Positions 1 through 10,726 of a stretch of 64,000 nucleotides of DNA are shown here, piece after piece (positions within the stretch are counted from its first letter, which is position 1; the number at the start of each line of letters is the position of its first letter). The position numbers and the translations under genes were made by a program. The notes beneath the pieces were generated by a model. That model worked only from the letters and a program-made list of their open reading frames with translations, was not told the DNA's origin and did not search any database. This DNA is from Akkermansiaceae bacterium (GTDB lineage Bacteria > Verrucomicrobiota > Verrucomicrobiia > Verrucomicrobiales > Akkermansiaceae): positions 62,001-126,000 of the forward strand of contig JAHCBC010000004.1 of the NCBI GenBank assembly GCA_019634595.1, written 5' to 3'.

Positions 1-1428
1 CGGCCAGAGCTGGGGCGCTTGGCCGGGCTTGCCCACCCTGCCCAGCCCACCTGGCAGCGTGACCGGAGTGCCGGAGGAATTCAGCGTGAACCCACGCACC
101 ACCACCGGCCTGGATGCCAGGCTGCGGCCGTCCAGGGACGGTGCCACGCTCGGCGTGACATCGAGCTGGGCGACGAAATCGTAAGGACGTTCCTCGATGA
201 TGGTGAGCCAGTGCTTCCGGGCGTTCGGGGACAGCGACGACCACCGCACCGGCAGCAACGGCTCGTCCAGCGAGGCGGAAAGCAGCACGTAGCGGCTGAA
301 GTTCTCCAACACCTTCGCACGGACGTCCGCCTGGCCGAGCCACCACGTTTCCACGAACGGCAGCTTCAGATCCTCCCCCAGCCACTTGCGGCAGATCTGA
401 GGGAGGAACGGCAGCAATGCGGGCGATGATGCCAGCCCCGCGCCCGGAGCATTCGCCAGCGCGAGATTCCCGCTCCGCCATGCCTCCACGATGCCGGGAA
501 CACCACCCCGGCCCATGGTCCAGAAATCCAGCGGATCGATCACGTCATCACCCAGCCGGTTGGCCACGCAGTCGATGCGCCGCAGCCCGCCGAGCGTCTT
601 CAGATAGAGGCGCTTTTCCCGCACGGTGAGGTCCGCGGCCTCCACCAGCGGAAAGCCCAGCAAACGTGCCTTGTAGGCATGCTCGAAGTAGGATGGATGG
701 CGGAACCCGGCGGTGAGGAACACCACGTTCGGCATCTCTCCGCGGGGCATGGACAGCTCCTGGAGGGTCGCCCTTTCCGCATCGAAAAATGGCTGCAGCC
801 TCGCCACCCGCGCGCTTTCATAGGCGTCGGACAGGACATTGGAGGCCACGCTGCGGTTCTCCAGCACCTGACCCAGTCCCTGCGCTCCCTGGACCTGGTC
901 GTTCAGCACCTTCCAGATCCCTCCGGGCATCCGCACCAGATCACTGGAAAAGCCGACGAGGAACTTCCCGCCCTGCGGCTGCACCCCGCGGATCTGAGGT
1001 TGGTAGGAGCGGTTGGAATGGATGAGATCCGGCGGTATCAAGCCCTCCGCCATCAATTTCTGCGGGCCGTAAAGGTCCGCAACCACCATCTCCAACAGAC
1101 GCATGCGCTGGATCAGCCCGGCTGAAATCTTGTCCCATTCCTCCCGGCGGACCATCAACGGCAGCGGATCAATGACATAAGGCTGACCGGTTCCGCCAAC
1201 GTCACTGTACACGTTGAAGGTGGTTCCCAGATCATCCAGCATCCGGTCGGCGGTGGCGCTGAGGTTGGCGCGGTCCGCAGAGGTCATCGCCTGGAGCTTT
1301 CCGGCGAAATCCTCCCAGCCGGGCCGTATCCCGCCATCCGGTGCTGTCATTTCATCCCACGCGGCATCCCCCGCTCCGCCTGTGGACGGAGGAGTGTTCG
1401 CCGGAACGGATCGACTGCGTTGGAGCAT
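1..1428 (-). CDS. Circularly permuted ATP-grasp (type 2) protein, N-terminal part, runs off left edge
   Basis: The reading frame is open from an ATG at 1428 to the window edge (476 codons, no stop). After a variable N-terminus of about 70 residues it shows features typical of circularly permuted ATP-grasp type 2 proteins (DUF404/DUF407): a PYVIDPLPLMV segment, then the MVVADLYGPQKLMAEGLIPP region and a long central domain. Members are often fused to an alpha-E domain, which would lie outside the window. It starts 25 bp after the stop of the transglutaminase/DUF2126 gene, a partnership seen repeatedly in bacteria, so the two probably form one operon for peptide ligation/cleavage of unknown substrate. 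There is no clear Shine–Dalgarno before the ATG. The family call is firm; the substrate is unknown. Confidence 0.85.
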   Translation of the reverse strand, partial: MLQRSRSVPANTPPSTGGAGDAAWDEMTAPDGGIRPGWEDFAGKLQAMTSADRANLSATADRMLDDLGTTFNVYSDVGGTGQPYVIDPLPLMVRREEWDKISAGLIQRMRLLEMVVADLYGPQKLMAEGLIPPDLIHSNRSYQPQIRGVQPQGGKFLVGFSSDLVRMPGGIWKVLNDQVQGAQGLGQVLENRSVASNVLSDAYESARVARLQPFFDAERATLQELSMPRGEMPNVVFLTAGFRHPSYFEHAYKARLLGFPLVEAADLTVREKRLYLKTLGGLRRIDCVANRLGDDVIDPLDFWTMGRGGVPGIVEAWRSGNLALANAPGAGLASSPALLPFLPQICRKWLGEDLKLPFVETWWLGQADVRAKVLENFSRYVLLSASLDEPLLPVRWSSLSPNARKHWLTIIEERPYDFVAQLDVTPSVAPSLDGRSLASRPVVVRGFTLNSSGTPVTLPGGLGRVGKPGQAPQLWP

Positions 1429-1453
1429 GGGCTGACGGAGGTCCTGAAACCGC

Positions 1454-4400
1454 TCACAGGCTTGCCGGAATCATCCTCAAGTCCAGCGTGAATGGGAAAT
1501 CAGGGCTCTCCGGCACTTCCTTCGGGATGATTTTCCCACCCGTATGACCATGGCGGAAAAAGCGAGCGAGTCGCCTGGCTTCCGCCTCGAAGGCATTGAC
1601 CGGGAAGGTGGTATGATTCCGCCCTCCGGGGTGCGCGACGTGGTAGGAGCAGCCGCCGAGCGAGCGGTCGTTCCAAGTATCGAGCAGATCGAACACGAGC
1701 GGCGCGTGAGGCGGGATGGACGGGTGGAGGCAGTTCGGCGGTTGCCAGGCGCGGTAGCGGACGGCGGCGACGAACTCCCCCTGCGTTCCGGTGGGGTGCA
1801 GCGGGATCTTGTATCCATTGCAGGCCATCACGTGGCGCTCTCCGGTCAGGCCGCGGACCAGCACCTGCATGCGCTCCAGGGAGCTGTCCACATAGCGGAC
1901 CGTGCCTCCGGGGCTGCCATCTTCGCCGAGAACGTGCCATGGCTCGATGGCGTGGCGGAGTTCGACATCCACCCCGCCCTGCACGAAGTCCCCGATTTTC
2001 GGAAAACGGAACTCCAGGTGCGGGGCGAACCATTCGTCCTCGATGGCATAGCCACCCGCCCGCAGATGGGAGAGAACGTCCTTGAAGTCCTGCCAGATGA
2101 AATGCGGCATCATCCAGCGGTCGTGGATTTCGCTGTCCCAGCGGACCAGCGGCTTCTCGTAGGGATCTTTCCAGAACTTCGCGACCAGCGCGCGCAGCAC
2201 CAGGTGCTGGGCGAGGCTCATCTGGGAATGCGGCGGCATTTCGAAGTTCCGCATCTCCAGCAGGCCCAGGCGGCCGGTGGCGCTGTCCGGGCTGTAGAGT
2301 TTGTCGATGCAGAACTCGGCGCGGTGCGTGTTCCCCGTCGAGTCGATGAGCAGGTTCCGGAACGCACGGTCCACCTGCCACGGCAGCGGCGTCACGCCTT
2401 CCAATGTCTTGAACGCGATCTCCAGCTCATGGATCGAGTCGTTCCGGGCCTCGTCGATGCGCGGTGCCTGCGAGGTCGGCCCCACGAACATGCCGGAGAA
2501 CAGGAAGCTCAGCGACGGATGGTGGTTCCAGAAGGTCACCATGCTCCGCAGCAGGTCCGGACGGCGGAGCAGCGGGCTGTCCGAGGGCGTCTCACCACCG
2601 ATGATGATGTGGTTGCCGCCACCGGTACCGCTGTGGCGGCCATCCAGCATGAACTTCTCCGTGCCCAGACGGCAGAGGTGCGCCTCATCATAGAGCGTCT
2701 TCGTGTTGAAGACCAGCTCATCCCATGATGCGGAGGGCTGGAGATTCACCTCCATCACCCCCGGGTCCGGGGTCACGCCCACTTTCTGGATGCGCGGGTC
2801 ATAGGACGGCGGCGTGCCTTCCAGGATGATGGGCGTGCCCAGCTTGCCGGCGGTGTGCTCCAGCACGGCGATGAGATTGAGGAAATCCTCCGTCTTCTCC
2901 ACCGGCGGCAGGAATACGTGCAGGCGGCCATGACGGGCCTCGAAGCAGATCGCCTTGCGGATGACCCAGGAAGCGGACTGCTGGTCGTCGGGACGCTGCT
3001 CCCATGGCCGATGCTTCGGTAATGGCGGCAGTTCGCCCTGCTTTGTTCCGAGAGCGGCATCCAGTCCGCCGTCCGGATAAACGGGAGGCGACGGGAATGA
3101 AGGAATGGGGTCCGCCGATTTCCGCGATTGGTGGAGCACCGTCGTTTCGCGGTGGGTGGAAAGCTTCGGCAGATCGCGGGTGGGATCTTCCGGGATAAAA
3201 TACGGGAACTCCTTCTCACTCACCCATGGCAGGGAGTCGAGCGGCAGGCGGTAGCCGACAGGTGAATCCCCCGGCAGCAGGTAGAGTGTCTCGTCACGGA
3301 GGAACCATGGTCCGCTCACCCAGCGTTTGCCCTCCGGGGTGTCCGTGTTTTCCAACGGCAGCACCCACCCGACGATCTCATCCAGCCCCTTGTTGAAAAC
3401 ACGGGCAAGGCGCTCCCGCTCCAGCTTGTCCTTCAGGTTCGACTTCAGCGGATCGACATTGGTCGGGAGCCTGCGCTCCTTCCACAGGTAGTAGAACGCG
3501 TCCTCATAGGCCGGGATCAGCCAGTTGGGATCCGCACCCAGCGCCAGTGCCAGTTCGGTGCCGAAGTGCTTCGCGGTGTCCTCATTGAAGCCGTAGTCCT
3601 TCGACTCATCCGCGATCAGGCTGCCGTCCTCCCAGATCGGCTCGCCGTCTTTCCGCCAGTAGCAGGACAGCGCCCAGCGCGGCAGTTGCTCGCCCGGATA
3701 CCACTTGCCCTGTCCGTAGAAGAGGAGACCACCGGGGGCGAAATGCCCGCGCAGCCGCTTGATTAGTTGGTCCGCCAGGATGCGCTTCGTCGGCCCCAGC
3801 GCGGCGTTGTTCCACTCATCGCCATCGAAGTCATCGACGGAGATGAAAGTCGGTTCACCGCCCATGGTCAGGCGCACATCCATCTTGTCCAGATCCCGGT
3901 CGATGGCCCGCCCGCTTTCCAGGATACGCGCCCACTGTTCCTCGCGGTAGGGCAGCGTGGTGCGCGGGGATTCGTAGATCCGCGTGACGGACATCTCGTG
4001 TTCCATCGTGGACTCCACCGGCGCGGTGCCGCCGGTGACGGGAGCCGCGCTGGATGGCTCCGGTGAACAGGCCAGCGGCAGGTGCCCTTCCCCGGCCAGA
4101 AGGCCGGAGGTGGGATCAAGGCCGATCCAGCCCGCACCGGGCAGATACACCTCCGTCCACGCATGCAGGTCGGTGAAATCCACTTCCGCACCACTGGGGC
4201 CGTCCAGAGACTTCACATCCGCCTTGAGCTGGATCAGGTAGCCGGAAACGAAGCGCGCGGCGAGGCCGAGGTGGCGCAGGATCTGCACCAGCAGCCACGC
4301 GGAGTCCCGGCAGGATCCGGACTCGATCTCCAGCGTCTGCTCCGGTGCCTGCACGCCCGGCTCCATCCGGATGTTGTAGTTGATGTCGCTCTGCAGGTCC

Positions 4401-4849
4401 GCGTTGATCGCCACCAGCAGGTCGATGGTGCTTTCCTTCCGCCCCCGGTATTTCGCGATCCGTGCGGCCAGCAGCGGCCCGGGTTCCTCGACTTTGAGGA
4501 ACGGGGCCAGCTCCGTTTTGACACCCGCATCGTATTTGAAGGGGAACTTCTCCGCCTCCGGCTCCAGGAAGAAATCGAACGGATTCTGGACGGACATCTC
4601 CACCACCAGATCCACCTCGATGTCCAGCCGGTCGCGCGGCTCCATGAACACCAGCCGCGCCAGGTAGTTCCCCTGCGGATCCTGCTGCCAGTTGATGAAC
4701 GGAGCCTCCGGCCCTACTTTGAAGCTGTAAGAAAGGATCCGTGAGCGGCAGTGCGGTGCCGGCCTCAGCCGGACGACATGGGGTCCGTGCTCCACCGGCT
4801 TGTCATATTCATAGCTGGTGCGGTGGTGCAGGGCGACATGGATGGACAT
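1454..4849 (-). CDS. Transglutaminase-like protein with C-terminal DUF2126
   Basis: About 1131 aa. Residues 1–90 form the bacterial transglutaminase N-terminal beta domain (starts [18 protein letters not shown]). The transglutaminase/protease core follows, with Cys180 in [10 protein letters not shown], His229 in DLHAWTEVY and Asp245 in GLDPTSG as the likely triad. The remaining ~850 residues match DUF2126, including [12 protein letters not shown] and the [10 protein letters not shown] segment. I chose the ATG at 4849 because family members begin with MSIHVALxHxTxYxYD; an upstream ATG at 4897 would add 16 unlikely residues. No signal peptide is seen, so it is cytosolic. Its direct neighbour downstream is the ATP-grasp protein, the usual partner. 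The family probably acts in peptide cross-link or amide chemistry, but the reaction is not established. Confidence 0.9.
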   Translation of the reverse strand: MSIHVALHHRTSYEYDKPVEHGPHVVRLRPAPHCRSRILSYSFKVGPEAPFINWQQDPQGNYLARLVFMEPRDRLDIEVDLVVEMSVQNPFDFFLEPEAEKFPFKYDAGVKTELAPFLKVEEPGPLLAARIAKYRGRKESTIDLLVAINADLQSDINYNIRMEPGVQAPEQTLEIESGSCRDSAWLLVQILRHLGLAARFVSGYLIQLKADVKSLDGPSGAEVDFTDLHAWTEVYLPGAGWIGLDPTSGLLAGEGHLPLACSPEPSSAAPVTGGTAPVESTMEHEMSVTRIYESPRTTLPYREEQWARILESGRAIDRDLDKMDVRLTMGGEPTFISVDDFDGDEWNNAALGPTKRILADQLIKRLRGHFAPGGLLFYGQGKWYPGEQLPRWALSCYWRKDGEPIWEDGSLIADESKDYGFNEDTAKHFGTELALALGADPNWLIPAYEDAFYYLWKERRLPTNVDPLKSNLKDKLERERLARVFNKGLDEIVGWVLPLENTDTPEGKRWVSGPWFLRDETLYLLPGDSPVGYRLPLDSLPWVSEKEFPYFIPEDPTRDLPKLSTHRETTVLHQSRKSADPIPSFPSPPVYPDGGLDAALGTKQGELPPLPKHRPWEQRPDDQQSASWVIRKAICFEARHGRLHVFLPPVEKTEDFLNLIAVLEHTAGKLGTPIILEGTPPSYDPRIQKVGVTPDPGVMEVNLQPSASWDELVFNTKTLYDEAHLCRLGTEKFMLDGRHSGTGGGNHIIIGGETPSDSPLLRRPDLLRSMVTFWNHHPSLSFLFSGMFVGPTSQAPRIDEARNDSIHELEIAFKTLEGVTPLPWQVDRAFRNLLIDSTGNTHRAEFCIDKLYSPDSATGRLGLLEMRNFEMPPHSQMSLAQHLVLRALVAKFWKDPYEKPLVRWDSEIHDRWMMPHFIWQDFKDVLSHLRAGGYAIEDEWFAPHLEFRFPKIGDFVQGGVDVELRHAIEPWHVLGEDGSPGGTVRYVDSSLERMQVLVRGLTGERHVMACNGYKIPLHPTGTQGEFVAAVRYRAWQPPNCLHPSIPPHAPLVFDLLDTWNDRSLGGCSYHVAHPGGRNHTTFPVNAFEAEARRLARFFRHGHTGGKIIPKEVPESPDFPFTLDLRMIPASL

Positions 4850-4962
4850 AAAGTGAAGGGCGCTGGAGCGATTGAAATACGCATAAATCCATAGCATCCG
4901 GCATGCCAGAGCAAGCGTGCAACCCCACCGGGTTCAGAAACTTTCGTCACCGGGGACGGTCC

Positions 4963-6512
<1,550 letters not shown>

Positions 6513-6544
6513 AGCTGCCGGGGATCATTCCTTTGGACAAAAAA

Positions 6545-6570
6545 GGCGCTCCATGGCTGGAGCGCCTTTT
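6545..6570. terminator. Bidirectional intrinsic terminator between leuB and the PEP-CTERM gene
   Basis: A perfect 9-bp stem (GGCGCTCCA / TGGAGCGCC) with a 4-nt loop is flanked by seven A's upstream (6538–6544) and a T-rich run downstream. It can therefore end transcription from both strands. It lies between the convergent leuB and the surface-protein gene. Confidence 0.9.
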
Positions 6571-6594
6571 CTTTTATGAACCTTGGCCGCGGAC

Positions 6595-7356
6595 TCAACG
6601 CCGACGCCGGAGAAAGAAGCCCATGGCTCCGGTAATCCCGAGCAGAGCAGCGGATGGCTCTGGAATGGTGTAGTTGATGACCAACGCCGGACGAGCCGCC
6701 GTGGTCGACGAAACATCCGAGTGCTGGAAGAAAATCTGGCGGCCGGTCACGGATTCGTCGGTGAGCTTCATCAGCAACGAGAGTTCCGATCCGGAATTCA
6801 GGACCCTCTGGGCTGCAGCGACGAAATCCGAACTGGAAGCGAAGCTATAGCCGACACCCACGTTCGCGCTCGGCGTGACGTTGATGGTGGAGAGAACAGT
6901 GGTTGAGAAATCACCGCCTGCGGTTCCCCACACAGTGCCGGTGGCCGAGTTGTTCCAAGTGACCGTACCGCCTGCAAAGGAGGTGGTCAGTTCATGGAGT
7001 GAAAAGCTGACTGCGGTGCTCGGAGAGTCGTTGGTGGAGCCCTGAACGAAAAGGCTGATCGAATCGATGGTGGCTCCGGCAGGAATGTCCGCGAGCGAAT
7101 AGCTCATGACCGTGCGGATCAGCGCTCCGTTGGCACCGGTGAGCCTGCCCGCGATCGCCCTCGTATCCGTGCTATAATTGTTGTTCGGGCTGTCCGCGCG
7201 GATGGTGGTGGAAACACTGGTATAGCCTGTGGTCGGGCTCACCCCCTCGCGGAGGGTGATCGTCGCGGAAGAGGCAATGCCAGCTGTTGCAGCCGACAAA
7301 ATGGAGATCGAAAACAAGTAACCCGGACGCATACGCGCCCGACCATCCGGCATCAT
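6595..7356 (-). CDS. DNRLRE-type surface protein with PEP-CTERM sorting signal
   Basis: 253 aa. It has an N-terminal signal peptide (RPGYLFSISILSAATAGIASSA), then a serine/threonine-rich beta-sandwich body resembling DNRLRE-type domains (SYSLADIPAGATIDSISLFV; TWNNSATGTVWGTAGG). The C-terminus is a textbook PEP-CTERM signal: IPEPSAALLG, a short hydrophobic helix and FLRRRR. Such proteins are processed by exosortase and placed on the surface or in exopolysaccharide. Two starts are possible, 7356 and the internal ATG at 7332; the second gives a tidier signal peptide. The ligand or role is unknown. Confidence 0.85.
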   Translation of the reverse strand: MMPDGRARMRPGYLFSISILSAATAGIASSATITLREGVSPTTGYTSVSTTIRADSPNNNYSTDTRAIAGRLTGANGALIRTVMSYSLADIPAGATIDSISLFVQGSTNDSPSTAVSFSLHELTTSFAGGTVTWNNSATGTVWGTAGGDFSTTVLSTINVTPSANVGVGYSFASSSDFVAAAQRVLNSGSELSLLMKLTDESVTGRQIFFQHSDVSSTTAARPALVINYTIPEPSAALLGITGAMGFFLRRRR

Positions 7357-7461
7357 CCCCCATTTTCAAGAGAAACCATGAATTTGCGCATTTTGAAAGC
7401 AACTTGCTGCAAGGCAACGATCACCTCCTGCGTTTCATGAGCAAAAGGAGTCCCAATGATC

Positions 7462-7926
7462 CTATTCCTGCTGGTTCAGTCTTTCCCGTTCCAATTCAAG
7501 CTGGAGATTACGGACTGAATTGAAATGGCCCGGATCTATCTCCAAGGCCCGCCGGCAAAGGGGAATCGCTGCTTCAGGTCCGCCCAAATGGCTTTCTGTC
7601 AAAGCGAGGGCCGAAACGATATCAGCGGTTTCCCGTTGCCCGAGTGCCTTGCGCAAGGATTCCCCAGCCAGCAAGAACTCGCCCCGGTGCATATGGTCCA
7701 AGGCGAATTGATGATGAATCTCCATCAGATCGTCCGGTGTGAAATAGGTGGGAAGTCCACGGACATAGCACTCTTCACAGATCATGATCTCTCCCACCGA
7801 TGTCTCCGCAAGAGCACTCGCTTTCTCGCTCCGATTCACCAGAAGCTGATCATCATCCGGTGCGATCCAGACCTCCGGCGTAGCTTCCCCGATGATGCTT
7901 TTGCAAAGACCGCATTTGCCGCTCAT
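7462..7926 (-). CDS. Hypothetical protein with CxxC zinc-ribbon-like motif and TPR-like C-terminus
   Basis: 154 aa from ATG 7926. The N-terminus carries CGLC and a later CEEC pair (MICEECYVRG), suggesting a small zinc ribbon. The C-terminal half is helical with a TPR-like unit (PEAAIPLCRRALEIDPGHFNSV). No catalytic motif or export signal is seen. A TTG at 7947 in frame would add 7 residues; the ATG is preferred because MSGKCGLC starts right at the ribbon. It stands alone between convergent or divergent neighbours. The function is unknown. Confidence 0.6.
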   Translation of the reverse strand: MSGKCGLCKSIIGEATPEVWIAPDDDQLLVNRSEKASALAETSVGEIMICEECYVRGLPTYFTPDDLMEIHHQFALDHMHRGEFLLAGESLRKALGQRETADIVSALALTESHLGGPEAAIPLCRRALEIDPGHFNSVRNLQLELERERLNQQE

Positions 7927-8116
7927 CACGTTCGTTCGTTGTATCAAGCCGTTGGGATCTTCCCTGATTCCGGATCTGGAGAATAACCCATGGTCACATC
8001 ACCGCACGATTTCCTCTATCCGAATCTCCATAAAGTCGCTCGCTTGAAAAGCACCACTTCAGGCCTTCCCCCCTGAAATTCATCCCGCCGATCTCCCGAC
8101 GTTAGGGATTGGACGT

Positions 8117-10726
8117 TTGCCTCCCGCCGCGCATGCTCCGCCCGTGCAGTTGCCCGTCTTCGAAATCGCCGATGCCCTCAAGGCCGCCATCGGTCCGGAA
8201 AAATCCCGTATCCTCCTGAAAGCCCCCACCGGTTCCGGGAAATCCACCTCCGTTCCCGGCATGGTCGCGGAGGCCGTGCCTGCGGGCAGGATCATCGTCA
8301 TCGAGCCACGGCGGATGGCGGCACGTCTGCTCGCCACCTGGGTGGCCAAGCAGCGGAACACGCCCGTGGGCCACGAGACCGGCTATGCGGTGCGTTTTGA
8401 CACGAAGTACCGCAATGACACCCGCATTCTCTACATGACGGATGGTGTCTTCCAGCGTTGGATCCAGGATGAGCCGGACCTTCCGGGAGTGGCCGCTGTC
8501 ATTTTCGATGAGTTCCACGAACGCAGGCTGGCGGTGGACATTTCCCTCGCCCGTTGCCTGGATCTCCAGGACGGCGTGCGCCCGGACCTGAAGGTCATCG
8601 TCATGTCCGCCACGCTGGAGACGGGGAACCTCGCGGAATACATGACCCCCGTCACGTCCCTGGAGGCCGGTGGCCGCACCTACCCGGTGGAGGTGAAATA
8701 CCGCCCCGACCGGCCGCCGCAGAACAACCGCACCGGCGGCCCGCCCCGCGAGGTCCCCATCTGGGAGCGCATGGTGAAGGTCTGCATGGAGGCGATGACC
8801 ATGGACGATGCCGGGAACATCCTGATGTTCCTGCCCGGCACCCATGAGATCAGAAAAACCATCGAGCTGCTGGAATCCGGCTCCGCCACCCGTGGGTGGG
8901 ACGTCTTTCCCCTCTACTCCGCCCTGCCTCCGGCGGCGCAGGAGGCGGCCATCGCCCCGGGGCCGAAGCCGAAGATCATCGTCGCCACCAACGTGGCGGA
9001 AACCTCCCTCACCATCGCTGGTGTCCGCACGGTGATCGACTCCGGCTTCGCCCGCATCGCCTCGTTCGAGGCCCGTCGTGGCATCAACACCCTGCTCATC
9101 CGGAAGATCGCCCGTGCCGCAGCGGAGCAACGTGCGGGACGTGCGGGCCGGACCGCCCCCGGACGTTGCTTCCGCCTATGGTCGGAGGCGGACCACGCGA
9201 AGCGCGCGGAATTCGAATCCCCCGAAGTCCACCGCGTGGAACTCGCGGAGGCATTCCTGTTGCTGAAAGCCTCTGGTGTGGACGACCTGCGGGGCTTCCG
9301 CTGGCTGGATGCGCCGACCGCCGAATCCCACGACCGCGCCGAGCGGCTGCTCCATGATCTTTCCGCCACGGACACCACCGGCCACCTGACGGATGAGGGC
9401 CGCAAGATGGCATCGCTGCCACTCGAACCCCGCTTTGCCCGCCTGCTGCTCGCCGGGATGGAGCACGGCTGTGTCGCGGAGACCGCCTTCATCGCCTCCG
9501 CCGTCCAGGGGGAAGGCATCTTCACCAACAAGCGTGGTGGCGTTTCCCGGAAAGACTTCATCTATCCGGATGACGATACCGACTTCGCCGGGGAATGCCG
9601 TGCCTTTGACGCCGCCGCGGGAATGAACTTCGACCCGCAGCGGTGCGGACAGCTCGGCATCCTCGCCCGCGGTGCACGGGAAACCGCACAGTCGCTCGAC
9701 CGCCTGCTATCGCTGGCGAAGAACTTCGGCTGGCCGGTGGCACGCATCGACTTCCAGAAGAACCATGAGGCGATCGGCAAGGCGATGCTCGCCGCCTTCA
9801 GCGATCAACTCGCCATCCGCTTCTCGCAGGGAACGCTCGCCTGCCGGCTGGTGGGCAACCGTCGGGGCAAGCTCGACGAGGAATCCTGCGTGAAAAACGC
9901 GCCCGCCTTCGTCGCGGCTGAGATCACGGAAGTGGAGGCCCGCGAAGTGATCACCCACCTGAAGCGGGCCACTGCCATCGACCCCGCTTGGCTGGCGGAG
10001 CTTTTCCCGGAAGACCTTTCGGAGACGGACGGAGCCGCCTATGACGAAACCCGCAGGCGGGTCGTTTCGCGGAAGCAGACCGTCTTCCGCGATCTGGTGC
10101 TGGAGTCGAAGGAATCCGACCACAACGTGAACCTCGACAAGGCCGCCGAAATCCTCGCGGCACGCGTCCTCTCCGGCGAGCTGATCCTGAAAAACTGGGA
10201 TGACCAGGTGGAACAATGGACCACCCGCCTGAAGTTCCTTTCCTCCACCCTGCCCGAACTCGGCATGCCGACGTGGACGGATGAGGACAAGGCCGACGCC
10301 ATCGCGCAGATCTGCCACGGCCACGTCGCTTACAAGGACATCAAGGAGGCGAATCCGTGGCCCGTCCTGAAGGAATGGCTCAGCCATGCCCAACGCATGG
10401 CCCTGGACTCCTACTGCCCGGAGCGCATCACCCTGCCGAACGGCCAGAGCGCGAAGGTCACCTACCAGCCGGGAAAAGATCCGTTCATCTCCGTGCGCGT
10501 CTCCCATCTCTTCGGCGTCTGGGAAACCCCCACCATCTGCAATGGCCGCATGCCCCTGCTGGTCCACATCCTGACCCCCGGCCAGAAGCCATGGAACATG
10601 ACGAAGGATCTGAAGAACTTCTGGTCCAGCGGCTACTTCCAGATGAAGAAGGATGTGGCGGGACGCTACCCCCGCCATCCTTGGCCGGATGACCCGAAGA
10701 CCTACGTGCCGCAGCCGCGGAAGTGA
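8117..10726 (+). CDS. hrpB: ATP-dependent DEAH-family helicase HrpB
   Basis: 869 aa. Motif I is KAPTGSGKST (residues 35–44), motif II is DEFHERRL (131–138; DEFH is the usual HrpB form), motif III is MSATLE, and motif VI lies in EQRAGRAGRTAPG. The HA2 region follows, and the C-terminus contains the HrpB signature KNFWSSGYFQMKKD ending in RYPRHPWPDDP. It is a predicted RNA helicase of uncertain bacterial role. The start is a TTG at 8117, supported by an AGGG about 9 bases upstream. A GTG at 8144 lacks any ribosome site. The stop touches the stop of the convergent glycosidase-like gene with no spacing. Confidence 0.93.
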   Translation: MPPAAHAPPVQLPVFEIADALKAAIGPEKSRILLKAPTGSGKSTSVPGMVAEAVPAGRIIVIEPRRMAARLLATWVAKQRNTPVGHETGYAVRFDTKYRNDTRILYMTDGVFQRWIQDEPDLPGVAAVIFDEFHERRLAVDISLARCLDLQDGVRPDLKVIVMSATLETGNLAEYMTPVTSLEAGGRTYPVEVKYRPDRPPQNNRTGGPPREVPIWERMVKVCMEAMTMDDAGNILMFLPGTHEIRKTIELLESGSATRGWDVFPLYSALPPAAQEAAIAPGPKPKIIVATNVAETSLTIAGVRTVIDSGFARIASFEARRGINTLLIRKIARAAAEQRAGRAGRTAPGRCFRLWSEADHAKRAEFESPEVHRVELAEAFLLLKASGVDDLRGFRWLDAPTAESHDRAERLLHDLSATDTTGHLTDEGRKMASLPLEPRFARLLLAGMEHGCVAETAFIASAVQGEGIFTNKRGGVSRKDFIYPDDDTDFAGECRAFDAAAGMNFDPQRCGQLGILARGARETAQSLDRLLSLAKNFGWPVARIDFQKNHEAIGKAMLAAFSDQLAIRFSQGTLACRLVGNRRGKLDEESCVKNAPAFVAAEITEVEAREVITHLKRATAIDPAWLAELFPEDLSETDGAAYDETRRRVVSRKQTVFRDLVLESKESDHNVNLDKAAEILAARVLSGELILKNWDDQVEQWTTRLKFLSSTLPELGMPTWTDEDKADAIAQICHGHVAYKDIKEANPWPVLKEWLSHAQRMALDSYCPERITLPNGQSAKVTYQPGKDPFISVRVSHLFGVWETPTICNGRMPLLVHILTPGQKPWNMTKDLKNFWSSGYFQMKKDVAGRYPRHPWPDDPKTYVPQPRK